From contig NZ_NPKH01000027.1 of assembly GCF_002284535.1 (NCBI RefSeq), positions 1-64,000 on the forward strand: a DNA stretch of 64,000 nt. The letters run 5' to 3'. Shown here one piece after another: positions 7,097 to 16,480 of the stretch. This DNA is from Mesorhizobium wenxiniae. Its GTDB lineage: Bacteria; Pseudomonadota; Alphaproteobacteria; Rhizobiales; Rhizobiaceae. The notes below the pieces were generated by a model, which saw nothing but the letters and a program-made list of their open reading frames with translations, did no database searches and was not told the origin of the DNA. Position numbers and translations under genes: made by a program. Position 1 is the stretch's first letter. Every line of letters starts with the position of its first letter.

Positions 7097-9259
7097 ATGG
7101 CCCAACTCGACGAGCGCAAGCTTGATCCCGCGGTGGCACTTGCGTCCCTGGACGCCACCGCACCTCGAGAGCCGCATCGGCTGTTCGCCCTCAAGCAAGG
7201 CGATTGCTTTGCCGTGGCCGACGCCTACGGCGATATTCGCGGCGCCGGCGATGGTTTCTTCCGTGACGACACGCGAGTGCTTTCCGAATTCCGGCTGACC
7301 GTCGGCGGCCGGCAGACATCGCTGCTCGGTGCGTCGCTCAGCCAGGACAATGTGCTCTTCACCTCCAACCTGACCAATCTGCCGATGCAGAGCGCCCGCG
7401 GCCGGGACATTCCGCAGGGCGCGATCCATATCGAACGCGTCAGGCTGCTTTGGCAGGACCGATTATTTGAACGCATTACCCTTTCCAATTACAGCCAGGA
7501 CCACTCCACTATCCGCGTTTCGCTGCCTTTTGCCGCCGATTTCCGCGACATGTTCGAAGTGCGCGGCTCGACAAGGCTGAAGCGCGGCATGGCCCATGCT
7601 GCCGAGACGGATGCGACCTCCGTCCTGCTTCGCTACGACGGGCTAGACGGGCTGGCGCGGAGGTCGGCGATATCTTTCTCGCAGGCGCCGGACCAGCTGA
7701 CGGCCGACCGTGCGGACTTCCTGATTGCCGTGACGAGGCGCAGCAGCAAGGTGCTGTATGTCGAGGTCGGTCCCGGAGTGGCGGAAACGCCGAACCGCGA
7801 TCGCTACCGCGCCGCCGCGGCCCGCGCTCGCTTCGGCATGCGGGCCAAGCGCCGCCATGGTGCCACTGTGCACAGTTCCGGCCGCGTCTTCAACGATTGG
7901 GTCGAGCGCGCTCGCGCGGATGTGGCGCTGCTGACCACGGAGCTTACGACCGGACCCTACCCATATGCGGGTATCCCTTGGTTTTCTACGGCGTTCGGCC
8001 GTGACGGCGTGATCTCCGCGTTGCAGATGGCTGTGGCTCAACCCGGGTTTGGCGCGAGGCGTGCTGGCCTTCCTTGCCCAGCACCAGGCTACGGAGACAT
8101 CGCCGTTCAGCGATTCTCAGCCGGGTAAGATCATGCACGAGACCCGCAAAGGCGAAATGGCGGCGCTGCGGGAGCTCCCCTTCGGCCGCTACTATGGCGG
8201 TGTCGACACGACGCCGCTCTTCATCCATCTCGCCTGCGCCTATGCGGACCGTACCGGCGACATGGCGTTCGTGGACAGTCTGTGGCCGTCGCTCTGCGCT
8301 GCGGCCGAGTGGACCGAGGAGGCGAGCCGGCCAACCGGCTTCGTAACCTATCAGCGTGCCGCCGAATCCGGCCTCTCCAACCAGGGATGGAAGGACAGCA
8401 TTGATTCCGTCTTCCATGCAGATGGCCGCATCCCAAAGGGACCGATCGCTCAGGTGGAGGTGCAAGGCTATGTCTTTGCCGCCTTCCGGGGGCTGGCGGC
8501 GCTCGCCCGCCGCCGCAGCGAAGGTGACAGGGCCGATCATTGGGACAGCCGCGCCGAGGCCATGCGTGCCGCTGTGGAACGCCATTTCTGGCTGGATGAT
8601 CTCGGCTTCTATGCCTTGGCGATTGATGGCGCCGGCGAGCCCTGCAAGGTGCGGACGTCTAATGTCGGGCATCTTCTCTATGTCGGGCTCCCCGAGCCGA
8701 CGCGGGCGAAGCTGGTCGCCGACCAGCTGCTTTCGGCTTCCTTCCATTCGGGCTGGGGCTGAGGACGCTCGCCGACGATGCTGTGTTATTCAACCCGATG
8801 TCATACCACAACGGCTCGATCTGGCCGCACGACACCGCCATGTGCAGCGCCGGTCTGGCACGCTTTGGCGAGCGCGAAAGCGTGGTCCGGCTGATGAGCA
8901 GCACCTTCGAATCGGCTGTCCATTTCAACATGCGGTTGCCCGAACTGTTCTGCGGCTTTACCCGCGCGCCGGGCGAAGCGCCGATCGCCTATCCCGTCGC
9001 GTGCCTGCCGCAGGCCTGGTCGGCCGGGTCTGCCTTCATGCTGATGCAGGCCTGCCTCGGCCTGGAGATCGACGGCTGGGACGGCGAAATCCACGTCACC
9101 GGTCCCAGGCTGCCGATTGGTATCGACACGCTCACGCTGAGGCATCTGGGCGTTGGCACCAGTAAGGTGGATCTCACCTTCCAGCGTGTCGGCGATAGGG
9201 TCGTCGCCTTTCTCGCCGACCGGCATGAGGGCTTGGTGCCGCTCATCGTGCGGACCTAG
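7097..9259 (+). pseudogene. Glycogen-debranching-like (amylo-alpha-1,6-glucosidase) gene with two frameshifts
   Basis: Three consecutive open segments give one protein of ~720 residues when joined. Segment one (frame 2) has the debranching-enzyme N-terminal domain (RLFALKQGDCFAVAD, GFFRDDTRVLSEF) and ends near GRDGVISALQM. Segment two (frame 3, from 8031) continues with LWLNPGLARGVLAFL and contains GLSNQGWKDSIDS and the catalytic-domain core. Segment three (frame 2 again, from 8759) continues with LRTLADDAVLFNPMSYHNGSIWPHD to the stop. An extra G near 8029-8030 and a lost base near 8755-8759 explain both shifts. With no further stop codons inside, either the inactivation is recent or there are two sequencing errors. 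The intact enzyme would hydrolyse alpha-glucan side chains. Confidence 0.8.
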
Positions 9260-9424
9260 TTTGGCTTTTCGGAACCGACCGCTGCGCTGCGATTAGCGGA
9301 ACCGATGGCCCGTCTGAACGTTCCGACGCACGGCAGCTTGTCACGATTGGCCGGCTGCGAATTCGAAAAACACACCAACACACCAACATGGCCACTGATC
9401 GGCCTGAGAAAAATCGTTATTCCA

Positions 9425-11194
9425 ATGTTGGACTATGGCATAGAGGTACTCTGGGTTCTAATCATTGCAAGCCTTGGCCTTTCCGCTGTTGCCCTGGTGT
9501 TCTCGATATCCCACCGACGCCACATACCAGCGGCCGCATCCACCCCAGGCGAGGACGTGATTTCGGAAGCGGCTCGCACAGTGCTGCGGGAGTTTGAAAA
9601 GAACGGCCACTCGGCCGATGCAGCGCTGATCACATGGTCGCCCGACACCTTGCGCAAGATCCTGGCCGAGGATCTGCCGGAGACGCAGGTGATCGTGGTA
9701 TCCAACCGCGAACCCTACATCCACAACGTCAACGATGACGGCGTCGAGCTCTTGGTACCGGCCAGCGGGCTGGTTTCGGCGCTTGAGCCGATCACCCGAG
9801 CCTGTGCCGGCACCTGGATCGCCTACGGCGGCGGAACAGCTGACCGTCTCACCGTCGACGAGAACGACCGGGTTGAGGTGCCGCCTGGCAATCCGTCCTA
9901 CACGCTGCGCAGGGTCTGGCTGACGGAGGAAGAATACCAGGCCTATTATCTGGGCTTCGCCAATGAGGGTCTGTGGCCGCTTTGCCATATCGCCTTCACC
10001 CGCCCGATTTTTCGCGCGTCGGATTGGGAAGCCTATGAGGCCGTCAACCGGAAGTTCGCCGATACAGTGGTTGCCGAGGCGCGCAACGAGCGGCCGATTG
10101 TGCTGGTCCAGGACTACCACTTCGCGCTCTTGCCGCGCATGATCCGCGAGCGCCTGCCCGAGGCAATCGTCATCACTTTCTGGCATATCCCGTGGCCCAA
10201 CTCGGAAGTGTACAGCATCTGTCCATGGCGTGAACGGATCCTGGAAGGCTTGCTGGGCAGCTCCATCATCGGCTTCCATACTCAGTTCCACGCCAACAAT
10301 TTTACCGAAAGCGTCGATCGTTTCCTGGAAAGCCGCATAGAACGGGCGGACGCGGCGATCTCCTATGGCGGGCAAACGACTCTGGTCCACGCTTACCCCA
10401 TTTCAATAGAATGGCCGGCCGAACTGCTGGCAAGATTGCCGGCTGTCGAGGAATGCCGTGCCCGTGTCCGCGAAAGATTCGGGCTGCCTGCGAACGTCAA
10501 ACTGTGCGTCGGCGTCGAGCGCCTCGACTACACCAAAGGCATTCTCGATCGCTTTCATGCCTTGGACGAATTGTTCACGCGATATCCCGAATGGGTAGGC
10601 AAAGTGGTTTTCCTGCAGGTCGCGGCGCCCAGCCGGGGCACATTGCCGGCCTACCAGCAACTTCATGACGAATGCCTTCGCTATGCCGAAGAGCTAAACC
10701 AGCGCTATGGCACCAACGACTACAGTCCTCTCCTGATGGTGGCCGAACATCACTCGCAGGAACAGGTCTACGAGATCTATCGGGCGGCCGACATTTGTAT
10801 GGTCACCAGCCTGCATGACGGCATGAACTTGGTGGCCAAGGAATTCGTCGCGGCGCGCGACGACGAACAGGGCGTGCTGTTGCTCAGCACCTTTGCCGGC
10901 GCTTCGCGCGAACTTCTGGAGGCATTGATCGTCAATCCCTACGATACGGCCATGACGAGCGAAGCGCTGCTGCAGGCGCTGACCATGACGCCGGAGGAAC
11001 AGCGCCAGCGTATGCGGCCCATGCGCGAGATGGTCCGCGACAATAACGTCTATCGCTGGGCCGGCAGCATGCTTCTGGATGCGGCCCGCCTTCGCAAGCG
11101 TGGCGACCTCGACCGGGTGACGGGCAACGGCGAGCGGCCATCGAACAACAATGTCATTTCCATGTTCGAGCGGACAAGAAAGGCAGTGTCGTGA
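9425..11194 (+). CDS. Membrane-anchored GT20 glycosyltransferase (trehalose-6-phosphate synthase-like)
   Basis: The 589-residue product has an N-terminal membrane segment (residues ~8-28, VLWVLIIASLGLSAVALVFS), unusual for OtsA, then a complete GT20 catalytic domain: VVSNREPYIHN, VQDYHFALLPRMIRE, FWHIPWPNSEVY, GVERLDYTKGI and SLHDGMNLVAKEF. These cover the donor-phosphate and UDP/GDP-sugar binding residues. GT20 enzymes make trehalose-6-phosphate or glucosylglycerol-phosphate; the sequence alone does not decide which. I used the ATG at 9425 because it places the anchor at the N-terminus; an upstream in-frame ATG at 9305 would add 40 residues of unconvincing sequence. The stop overlaps the GTG start of the next gene. 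Confidence 0.8.
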   Translation: MLDYGIEVLWVLIIASLGLSAVALVFSISHRRHIPAAASTPGEDVISEAARTVLREFEKNGHSADAALITWSPDTLRKILAEDLPETQVIVVSNREPYIHNVNDDGVELLVPASGLVSALEPITRACAGTWIAYGGGTADRLTVDENDRVEVPPGNPSYTLRRVWLTEEEYQAYYLGFANEGLWPLCHIAFTRPIFRASDWEAYEAVNRKFADTVVAEARNERPIVLVQDYHFALLPRMIRERLPEAIVITFWHIPWPNSEVYSICPWRERILEGLLGSSIIGFHTQFHANNFTESVDRFLESRIERADAAISYGGQTTLVHAYPISIEWPAELLARLPAVEECRARVRERFGLPANVKLCVGVERLDYTKGILDRFHALDELFTRYPEWVGKVVFLQVAAPSRGTLPAYQQLHDECLRYAEELNQRYGTNDYSPLLMVAEHHSQEQVYEIYRAADICMVTSLHDGMNLVAKEFVAARDDEQGVLLLSTFAGASRELLEALIVNPYDTAMTSEALLQALTMTPEEQRQRMRPMREMVRDNNVYRWAGSMLLDAARLRKRGDLDRVTGNGERPSNNNVISMFERTRKAVS

Positions 11195-11475
11195 CGAGCA
11201 TGCCGGCCCTTGTCGCGCGTCCTCAACAAAGACCGGTGGACCTGATGATCCTCGACATGCTGGCAGCGTTCCTGCAATCGCCGTCGCAGATCCTGAGCGG
11301 CGAGCAGCTGCTCGCCGCCAGCAGGATTCTCGACGAAGAGGTGTTCGACCGCAGTATCGACGTGCAGATATTGCGACTGCGCCGCAAGCTTGAGGTCAAC
11401 CCGAGCGAGCCGAAGCTCGTTGTCACCGAGCGCGGCGCTGGCTGCGTGTTCGCTGCCTCAGTCGAGGTGCTGTGA
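11191..11475 (+). CDS. Orphan winged-helix (OmpR/PhoB C-terminal type) DNA-binding domain protein
   Basis: The 94-residue product is essentially one winged-helix output domain: LMILDMLAAFLQSPSQILSGEQLLAA, then the recognition helix region DRSIDVQILRLRRKLEVNP and the wing KLVVTERGAGCVF. No receiver domain is present in any frame upstream, which is occupied by the GT20 gene. The GTG start overlaps the GT20 stop (GTGA), implying translational coupling. It may be the remnant of a response regulator or a genuine stand-alone regulator of the carbohydrate cluster. Confidence 0.7.
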   Translation: MTSMPALVARPQQRPVDLMILDMLAAFLQSPSQILSGEQLLAASRILDEEVFDRSIDVQILRLRRKLEVNPSEPKLVVTERGAGCVFAASVEVL

Positions 11476-11520
11476 CGTTGCCGTAGGCACCGCGTTCATG
11501 GCGGGGTGCAATATGACCGT

Positions 11521-11823
11521 TCATCGCCTCAGCGCATGCACGCTATTAATATTTTCGCCGCCCATCGGCAGTGTCATGTCGTCGTCGAGCAAGCGTGTGA
11601 TTCGGGCGAAGCCCGCAAAAGCCTTCCTTGCTTCTTCTGCCGACATCCGGCCCGCCAGAGCCGCAGAGCAGCAATTCACCGCGCACTGGTAGACTGGCCC
11701 ACGCCGGCCTATTGGCCATTTACGCAAGAACCCCATCGCTTCGGCTACACTATAAATTTCTTCGGCAGGGCTTTCCTGCCCGCGCGAAATCCGCACAGGC
11801 GTAAAGAATTGCAGGCGATCCAT
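11521..11823 (-). CDS. DUF982 domain-containing protein
   Basis: The 100-residue product has the same length and ~80 percent visual identity as the protein at 5475-5777 (FLRKWPIGRRGPVYQ, EEARKAFAGFARITRLLDDD). The ATG at 11823 follows a GGGAGGAAAC-type site. It is the third DUF982 copy in the first 12 kb and is convergent with the winged-helix gene. Function unknown. Confidence 0.8.
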   Translation of the reverse strand: MDRLQFFTPVRISRGQESPAEEIYSVAEAMGFLRKWPIGRRGPVYQCAVNCCSAALAGRMSAEEARKAFAGFARITRLLDDDMTLPMGGENINSVHALRR

Positions 11824-11867
11824 CGTTTCCTCCCGGTCGATCGCTACGTGCCTGATCGAACCTTGTT

Positions 11868-11893
11868 GAACTTACGGCTGACCACTTGGTTCC
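11868..11893 (-). promoter_or_regulatory. Possible EcfG-type general-stress promoter of the DUF982 gene
   Basis: On the minus strand GGAACC is followed, 17 nt after GGAAC, by GTTC, close to the alphaproteobacterial EcfG consensus GGAAC-N16-17-CGTT. The GGAACC box is also conserved upstream of the copy at 5475 (5841-5846), but the second half is weaker there. Inferred only. Confidence 0.35.
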
Positions 11894-12182
11894 GGCAAAC
11901 AGGGCCCGATGCTAAAAAATGAGGCCGGGCCAAGACGAAGTCTCTCATATCGTTCGACCGAAATCGAATCACCAAACGTGACAAGGGTGCGACGAACCGT
12001 TGTGCGCCGATAGGCGCGGCTTTCATCGAATGCCTATAGGCCAAAGCCGGCAAACCAAGCGGTTGCCGGTTCCCTCGCGTCGAGGCTCTCTACAGGGAAA
12101 CGGCGAGTTCCGCCGGAGCCGGAACGGCGAAGGCATGACATAATTGTCCCCTCCTTCCCTAGCTTGTGGGAGAAGGAGAAGC
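11894..12182. other. Intergenic stretch between DUF982 and DUF1697 genes
   Basis: No open frame with a recognisable product or a ribosome-binding site was found. The first ~20 bases still resemble the upstream region of the other DUF982 gene. The rest appears to mark the join between the accessory region and the pyrG block. Confidence 0.4.
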
Positions 12183-12722
12183 CTACCCGCCGACCATCTC
12201 CGCCAATTTGCGCACTGTGTTCCAGTTGCGGGATGTGCCGACACCGAGACGTTTATGGCTTGTCGCCGCAAGCAACCGCGAACTTGGCGTCTCGCGGGAA
12301 AAGAAGATCCAGATGTCGCCGCCGACGGCCTGCATTCGCTCATCGTTGCCGACATAGGCCTCCAGCGCCGCGAGGGCTCCAGCGGGAACGGGCTTGCGCA
12401 TCACGCGCACCGCTACCTGATCCGCCGCGGCAGCCGATTCGGCGGGAAACGGATTGCCGGCCGCAAGCTTCAACCAGTCATCCGCGCGGCGCACGATGAT
12501 GTCGACATGGCGGCCGAAGGTCTTTTCGAACGCCGTCTCCAACCGGCGCTCCAGCGCGGCAATTTCTGTCTCTTTCGTCTCGAAGACCAGATTGCCGGTC
12601 GCCACCAGCGTGCGCGGGTTGTACAGCCCCAAGCCTTCTGTCATGGCCCTGAGATCGGACATGACGAGACGTCGCCCCTCGCCCAGAACGATGCTGTAAA
12701 GCAGAGCGACGTAAGTTTGCAT
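12183..12722 (-). CDS. DUF1697 family protein
   Basis: The 179-residue protein matches the DUF1697 layout: an N-terminal YVALLYSIVLGEGRRLVMSDLRAMTEGLGL, a central NPRTLVATGNLVFE, and a C-terminal ATSHKRLGVGTSRNWNTVRKLAEM, which is the most characteristic part. The family is cytosolic and of unknown function. It starts 16 bp after the pyrG stop on the same strand, so co-transcription with pyrG is likely. Confidence 0.8.
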   Translation of the reverse strand: MQTYVALLYSIVLGEGRRLVMSDLRAMTEGLGLYNPRTLVATGNLVFETKETEIAALERRLETAFEKTFGRHVDIIVRRADDWLKLAAGNPFPAESAAAADQVAVRVMRKPVPAGALAALEAYVGNDERMQAVGGDIWIFFSRETPSSRLLAATSHKRLGVGTSRNWNTVRKLAEMVGG

Positions 12723-12738
12723 GACGGCCGGTGGCAGC

Positions 12739-14367
12739 CTAGACCAGCCGCGACTGTTCCACCGCGGCCTCTATGAAGCTGGCAAACAGCGGGTGCGGGT
12801 CGAGTGGCCGGCTTTTCAGCTCGGGATGATACTGCACGCCGATGAACCAGGGATGGTCGGGGTATTCGACCGTTTCCGGCAGCACGCCGTCGGGCGACAT
12901 GCCGGCAAAGACCAGGCCGCAATCCTCGAGCCGCTCCTTGTAGTCGACATTAACCTCATAGCGGTGGCGGTGGCGCTCGGAAATCTGCGTGTCACCGTAG
13001 ATGTCGGCGATTTTCGAACCCCTGGCGAGGTCAGCCCGATAGGCGCCGAGCCGCATGGTGCCGCCGAGGTCGCCAGTTTCCCTGCGCTTCTCCAGCATGT
13101 TGCCTTTCAGCCATTCGGTCATCAGGCCGACGACCGGTTCCTCGGTCGGACCGAATTCGGTCGACGAGGCATGCTCGACGCCGGCCAGCGAGCGCGCTGC
13201 TTCGATGCAAGCCATCTGCATGCCGAAGCAGATGCCGAAATATGGCACTTTTCGCTCGCGGGCGAACTTCGCCGCCAGGATCTTGCCTTCAGCGCCGCGC
13301 TCGCCAAAGCCGCCGGGGACCAGAATCCCGTGGACCTTTTCCAGCCACGGCGCCGGATCTTCCTTCTCGAAAATCTCGCTCTCAATCCAGTCGAGCTTGA
13401 CCTTGACGTGGTTGGCGAGGCCGCCATGCGACAGCGCCTCGATCAGCGATTTGTACGCGTCCTTGAGGCCGGTATACTTGCCGACGACGGCGATGGTCAC
13501 CTCGCCTTCCGGATTGTGAATGCGGTTGGACACCGCTTGCCAGGGCTCCATGCGCGGCTTCGGCGCCGGATCGATGCCGAAAGCGGCCAGCACCTCCGAA
13601 TCCAGCCCTTCATTGTGATAGGCCATCGGCACGTCATAGATGTGCGGGACGTCGAGTGCCTGAATGACCGCGCTCTCGCGGACATTGCAGAACAGCGACA
13701 GTTTGCGGCGCTCTTCCCTGGGGATTGGGCGGTCGGCGCGGACCAGCAGAATGTCGGGCGCAATGCCGATGCCGCGCAATTCCTTGACCGAATGCTGGGT
13801 CGGCTTGGTCTTCAATTCGCCCGCCGTTGGAATGTAGGGCATCAGCGTCAGGTGCACGTAGACGGCGTTGTTGCGCGGCAGATCGTTGCCGAGCTGGCGG
13901 ATCGCCTCCAGGAACGGCATCGCCTCGATGTCGCCGACCGTACCGCCGATCTCGCACAGCACGAAGTCATAGTCGTCATTGCCGTTGAGAATGAAGTTCT
14001 TGATCTCGTCGGTGACGTGCGGAATCACTTGCACGGTGGCGCCAAGATAGTCGCCGCGCCGCTCCCGCTCGATGATGTTCTTGTAGATGCGGCCTGTGGT
14101 GATGTTGTCCTGCTGGTTGGCCGAGCGGCCGGTGAAGCGCTCATAATGGCCAAGATCGAGATCGGTCTCGGCGCCGTCGTCGGTCACGAAGACTTCGCCA
14201 TGCTGGTATGGCGACATCGTGCCGGGATCGACATTGAGATAGGGATCGAGCTTCTTTATGCGCGCGCGATAGCCTCGCGCCTGCAAGAGAGCCCCAAGGG
14301 CCGCTGCAGCGATGCCTTTTCCGAGTGAGGAAACCACGCCGCCTGTGATGAATACATATCGCGCCAT
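12739..14367 (-). CDS. pyrG: CTP synthase
   Basis: The 542-residue enzyme converts UTP, ATP and glutamine to CTP. The synthase domain opens with ARYVFITGGVVSSLGKG and has LDPYLNVDPGTMSPYQHGEVFVTDDG and CEIGGTVGDIE. The class I glutaminase domain has the nucleophile cysteine in YFGICFGMQMA and the His-Glu pair in GVQYHPE. I chose the second ATG (14367, MARYVF) because it gives the family-standard start; an ATG three codons upstream has no ribosome-binding site. In many rhizobia pyrG directly follows secG and precedes kdsA-eno; here an L,D-transpeptidase gene intervenes and DUF1697 follows. Confidence 0.95.
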   Translation of the reverse strand: MARYVFITGGVVSSLGKGIAAAALGALLQARGYRARIKKLDPYLNVDPGTMSPYQHGEVFVTDDGAETDLDLGHYERFTGRSANQQDNITTGRIYKNIIERERRGDYLGATVQVIPHVTDEIKNFILNGNDDYDFVLCEIGGTVGDIEAMPFLEAIRQLGNDLPRNNAVYVHLTLMPYIPTAGELKTKPTQHSVKELRGIGIAPDILLVRADRPIPREERRKLSLFCNVRESAVIQALDVPHIYDVPMAYHNEGLDSEVLAAFGIDPAPKPRMEPWQAVSNRIHNPEGEVTIAVVGKYTGLKDAYKSLIEALSHGGLANHVKVKLDWIESEIFEKEDPAPWLEKVHGILVPGGFGERGAEGKILAAKFARERKVPYFGICFGMQMACIEAARSLAGVEHASSTEFGPTEEPVVGLMTEWLKGNMLEKRRETGDLGGTMRLGAYRADLARGSKIADIYGDTQISERHRHRYEVNVDYKERLEDCGLVFAGMSPDGVLPETVEYPDHPWFIGVQYHPELKSRPLDPHPLFASFIEAAVEQSRLV

Positions 14368-14465
14368 GGGAGTCATCGCTTAACGCGGCCGGATTGATTC
14401 CGCCAGAGAAAAAACCGCCGCGAAGGCTTTTTCCCAAGAAGGCGCCCTGGTGATGCTCGAACCAA

Positions 14466-14494
14466 AACAAAAGGGCCGGCGAGACCGGCCCTTT
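14466..14494 (-). terminator. Rho-independent terminator of the L,D-transpeptidase gene
   Basis: On the minus strand the stem GGGCCGG/CCGGCCC closes a short loop and is followed by TTTTGTTTT. It lies 20 bp past the L,D-transpeptidase stop, so pyrG probably has its own promoter between here and 14367. Confidence 0.85.
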
Positions 14495-14513
14495 GGAATA
14501 GTCCGTTAAGTCG

Positions 14514-15629
14514 TCAGATGATGACGACCTTGGTGCCCACTTTCACCCGGCGGTAAAGGTCCATCACGTGCTCGTTGATCATGCGGAAGCAGCCATTGGA
14601 GGCGCTCGTTCCGATCGACTGCGGCGCGATGGTGCCGTGAATGCGCAGATGGGTGTCTTTCTTGCCGTCGTAGAGATAGATGGCGCGCGCGCCGAGCGGA
14701 TTTTCGCCGCCGCCGGGCATGCCGTCCTTGTACCGGCCATAATTCTTCGGTTCACGCTTCTGCATCTCGAGTGTCGGGATCCAGCGCGGCCATTCCTGCT
14801 TGTCGCCGACCGCTACCGTGCCCTTGAACTGCAGGCCGTCACGACCGACCGCGATCGCATAACGGCGGGCGGTCCATGAGGATTCGACGAGATAGAGGCG
14901 GCGCGCGCTGGTATCGATAACGATGGTGCCGGGACTGTAGCCGGTGAATTCGACCTCTTGCGGCACGAACTCCGGCTTCACCTTGAACTGCTTCTTGGCT
15001 TCCTTCCTGGCGAGTGCGGCATCGAGAGCGCGGGTCTCGGGGAGCAGCGACATCGACGAGGACGTGCCGCCGAACAGACCGGCGAACAGCCCGACGCTCT
15101 GCGGCTTCTGTCCAACCGGCTCGCTGCGCAATTCACCGTTGTTGCCGGTCAACGCGACGTTCATGGCCTCGGTGGAAACCGGCTCGGCCGACTGGATCGG
15201 TGCGATGGGTTCGATGATCTTGACGGTCTTCTTAGCCGGCTTTCCGTCGGCCAGCTGGGCAGCGGACTTATCCTTCTTGGCAAGGCTCTTCTTGGCAAGG
15301 AACGCCTGCCGTTCCGCGTCGGCCTTGGCTTTGGCCGCCTCGCGCATCGCCAGCTTCCTGGCCTCGAGCGCCTTGGCTCGAGCGGCCTCTTTGTCGGCCG
15401 CAATCTTGGCTTCGATCTTGCCGATTTGGGCCAGATCGTCCGCGGTCGGATTTTTCTTCTTCTTGAGGAGCCTTAGCTGCGCCGTATCGCTTTTGGCGGC
15501 GACGTTGACAACGTCAGTTGTTACTGCGGTTTTAGAGGCCGAATTACCCGCCGGCATGGCCGCGTAAGCGGGCCCACCAAGGCTGAGCACGGCACAAAGG
15601 CCGGCTAATATGAAGCTGCGAAGCTGCAT
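14514..15629 (-). CDS. L,D-transpeptidase (YkuD family)
   Basis: The 371-residue secreted protein has a signal peptide (MQLRSFILAGLCAVLSLGGPAYA), an Ala/Lys-rich helical region (~residues 40-130) of coiled-coil type, and a C-terminal YkuD domain. The catalytic motif reads HGT (H331) followed by SASNGCFRM with the nucleophile C347. Such enzymes cross-link peptidoglycan 3-3 or attach outer-membrane proteins in the periplasm. The ATG at 15629 was chosen because it starts the signal peptide; the frame extends 53 codons further upstream without a credible start. It sits between secG and pyrG with its own strong terminator. Confidence 0.88.
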   Translation of the reverse strand: MQLRSFILAGLCAVLSLGGPAYAAMPAGNSASKTAVTTDVVNVAAKSDTAQLRLLKKKKNPTADDLAQIGKIEAKIAADKEAARAKALEARKLAMREAAKAKADAERQAFLAKKSLAKKDKSAAQLADGKPAKKTVKIIEPIAPIQSAEPVSTEAMNVALTGNNGELRSEPVGQKPQSVGLFAGLFGGTSSSMSLLPETRALDAALARKEAKKQFKVKPEFVPQEVEFTGYSPGTIVIDTSARRLYLVESSWTARRYAIAVGRDGLQFKGTVAVGDKQEWPRWIPTLEMQKREPKNYGRYKDGMPGGGENPLGARAIYLYDGKKDTHLRIHGTIAPQSIGTSASNGCFRMINEHVMDLYRRVKVGTKVVII

Positions 15630-15841
15630 GGCGAAGATCCGATCGTTCAATGCTTGTTGCCCACGGCGTCGCCCGGCGTCCCCCAAGGACGCCGAAAGTG
15701 CCGCGCGCAATCTATAATCGATTAATCGAAGACGCCTCAAGCGCCCTGTCGTGCCGTGCCCGGTCGAATTCTCGGGATCGTGCGGCATTTGCCGCGACTG
15801 TGTTCAAACAACAACAGATCGCGGCGCCGGACGTCTGCTGG

Positions 15842-16300
15842 TTACTGGTTCGGAACCTGCGGCGTTACTGGCTGGGTGACGCCGTTTGTGGCCGGCGGCG
15901 TGGTCGAATCCGCCGCAGGCGGTGCAGCGGGAGCCGGGGCTGCAGCATCATTGCCGGAAGGCGGCGTTGGCGCTGTATTGCCGGAAGGTGGTGTCGGCGC
16001 CGTGGTGCCAGGCAACTGGTTGAGCACGCCGCCCCCGCCGTTAGTCACAGGCACACGATCGAGAATATCGATTGGCTTCTCGCCATAACGCGCGACGATC
16101 GACAATGTCAGCGAGGTGGCGAAGAAAGCCGCCGCCAGGATCGCCGTCGCCCGCGTCAGCGCGTTGGCCGCGCCGCGCGCGGTCATGAAGCCCGAGCCGC
16201 CGCCAATGCCGAGGCCGCCGCCTTCGGAGCGCTGCAGCAGCACCACGCCGACAAGAGCGAGCACGACCATGAGGTGGACGACGATCAGAACGGTTTCCAT
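15842..16300 (-). CDS. secG: Preprotein translocase subunit SecG
   Basis: The 152-residue inner-membrane protein has two membrane segments (residues ~2-22 and ~52-72) around the conserved LLQRSEGGGLGIGGGSGFMTARGAAN motif of SecG. It stabilises SecYEG during export. A long periplasmic tail rich in Pro, Ala and Thr includes a tandem TAPTPPSGN repeat, which makes it longer than the E. coli protein (110). It follows tpiA on the same strand, the usual rhizobial order. Confidence 0.92.
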   Translation of the reverse strand: METVLIVVHLMVVLALVGVVLLQRSEGGGLGIGGGSGFMTARGAANALTRATAILAAAFFATSLTLSIVARYGEKPIDILDRVPVTNGGGGVLNQLPGTTAPTPPSGNTAPTPPSGNDAAAPAPAAPPAADSTTPPATNGVTQPVTPQVPNQ

Positions 16301-16480
16301 AGCTTACCCTGGCAAAGCCTTGCGCGGCCGCGGATACGGCCGGTGATTTGGAGGCGGCTCAATACAATGCTTTGATGGCATTTCCAAGCCCGTGGCCGGA
16401 ATATGGGAAGCAGTGCGCCCTTTGCAACGATTTCCCGCTGCGGCACAGCCTATCCAAAGTGCCCCGATAGCCTTTCGATG

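Noticed and set aside
12721..14328. 535-codon plus-strand open frame opposite pyrG
   Set aside because: It is antisense of a clear CTP synthase with all motifs; long antisense frames are common in GC-rich DNA.
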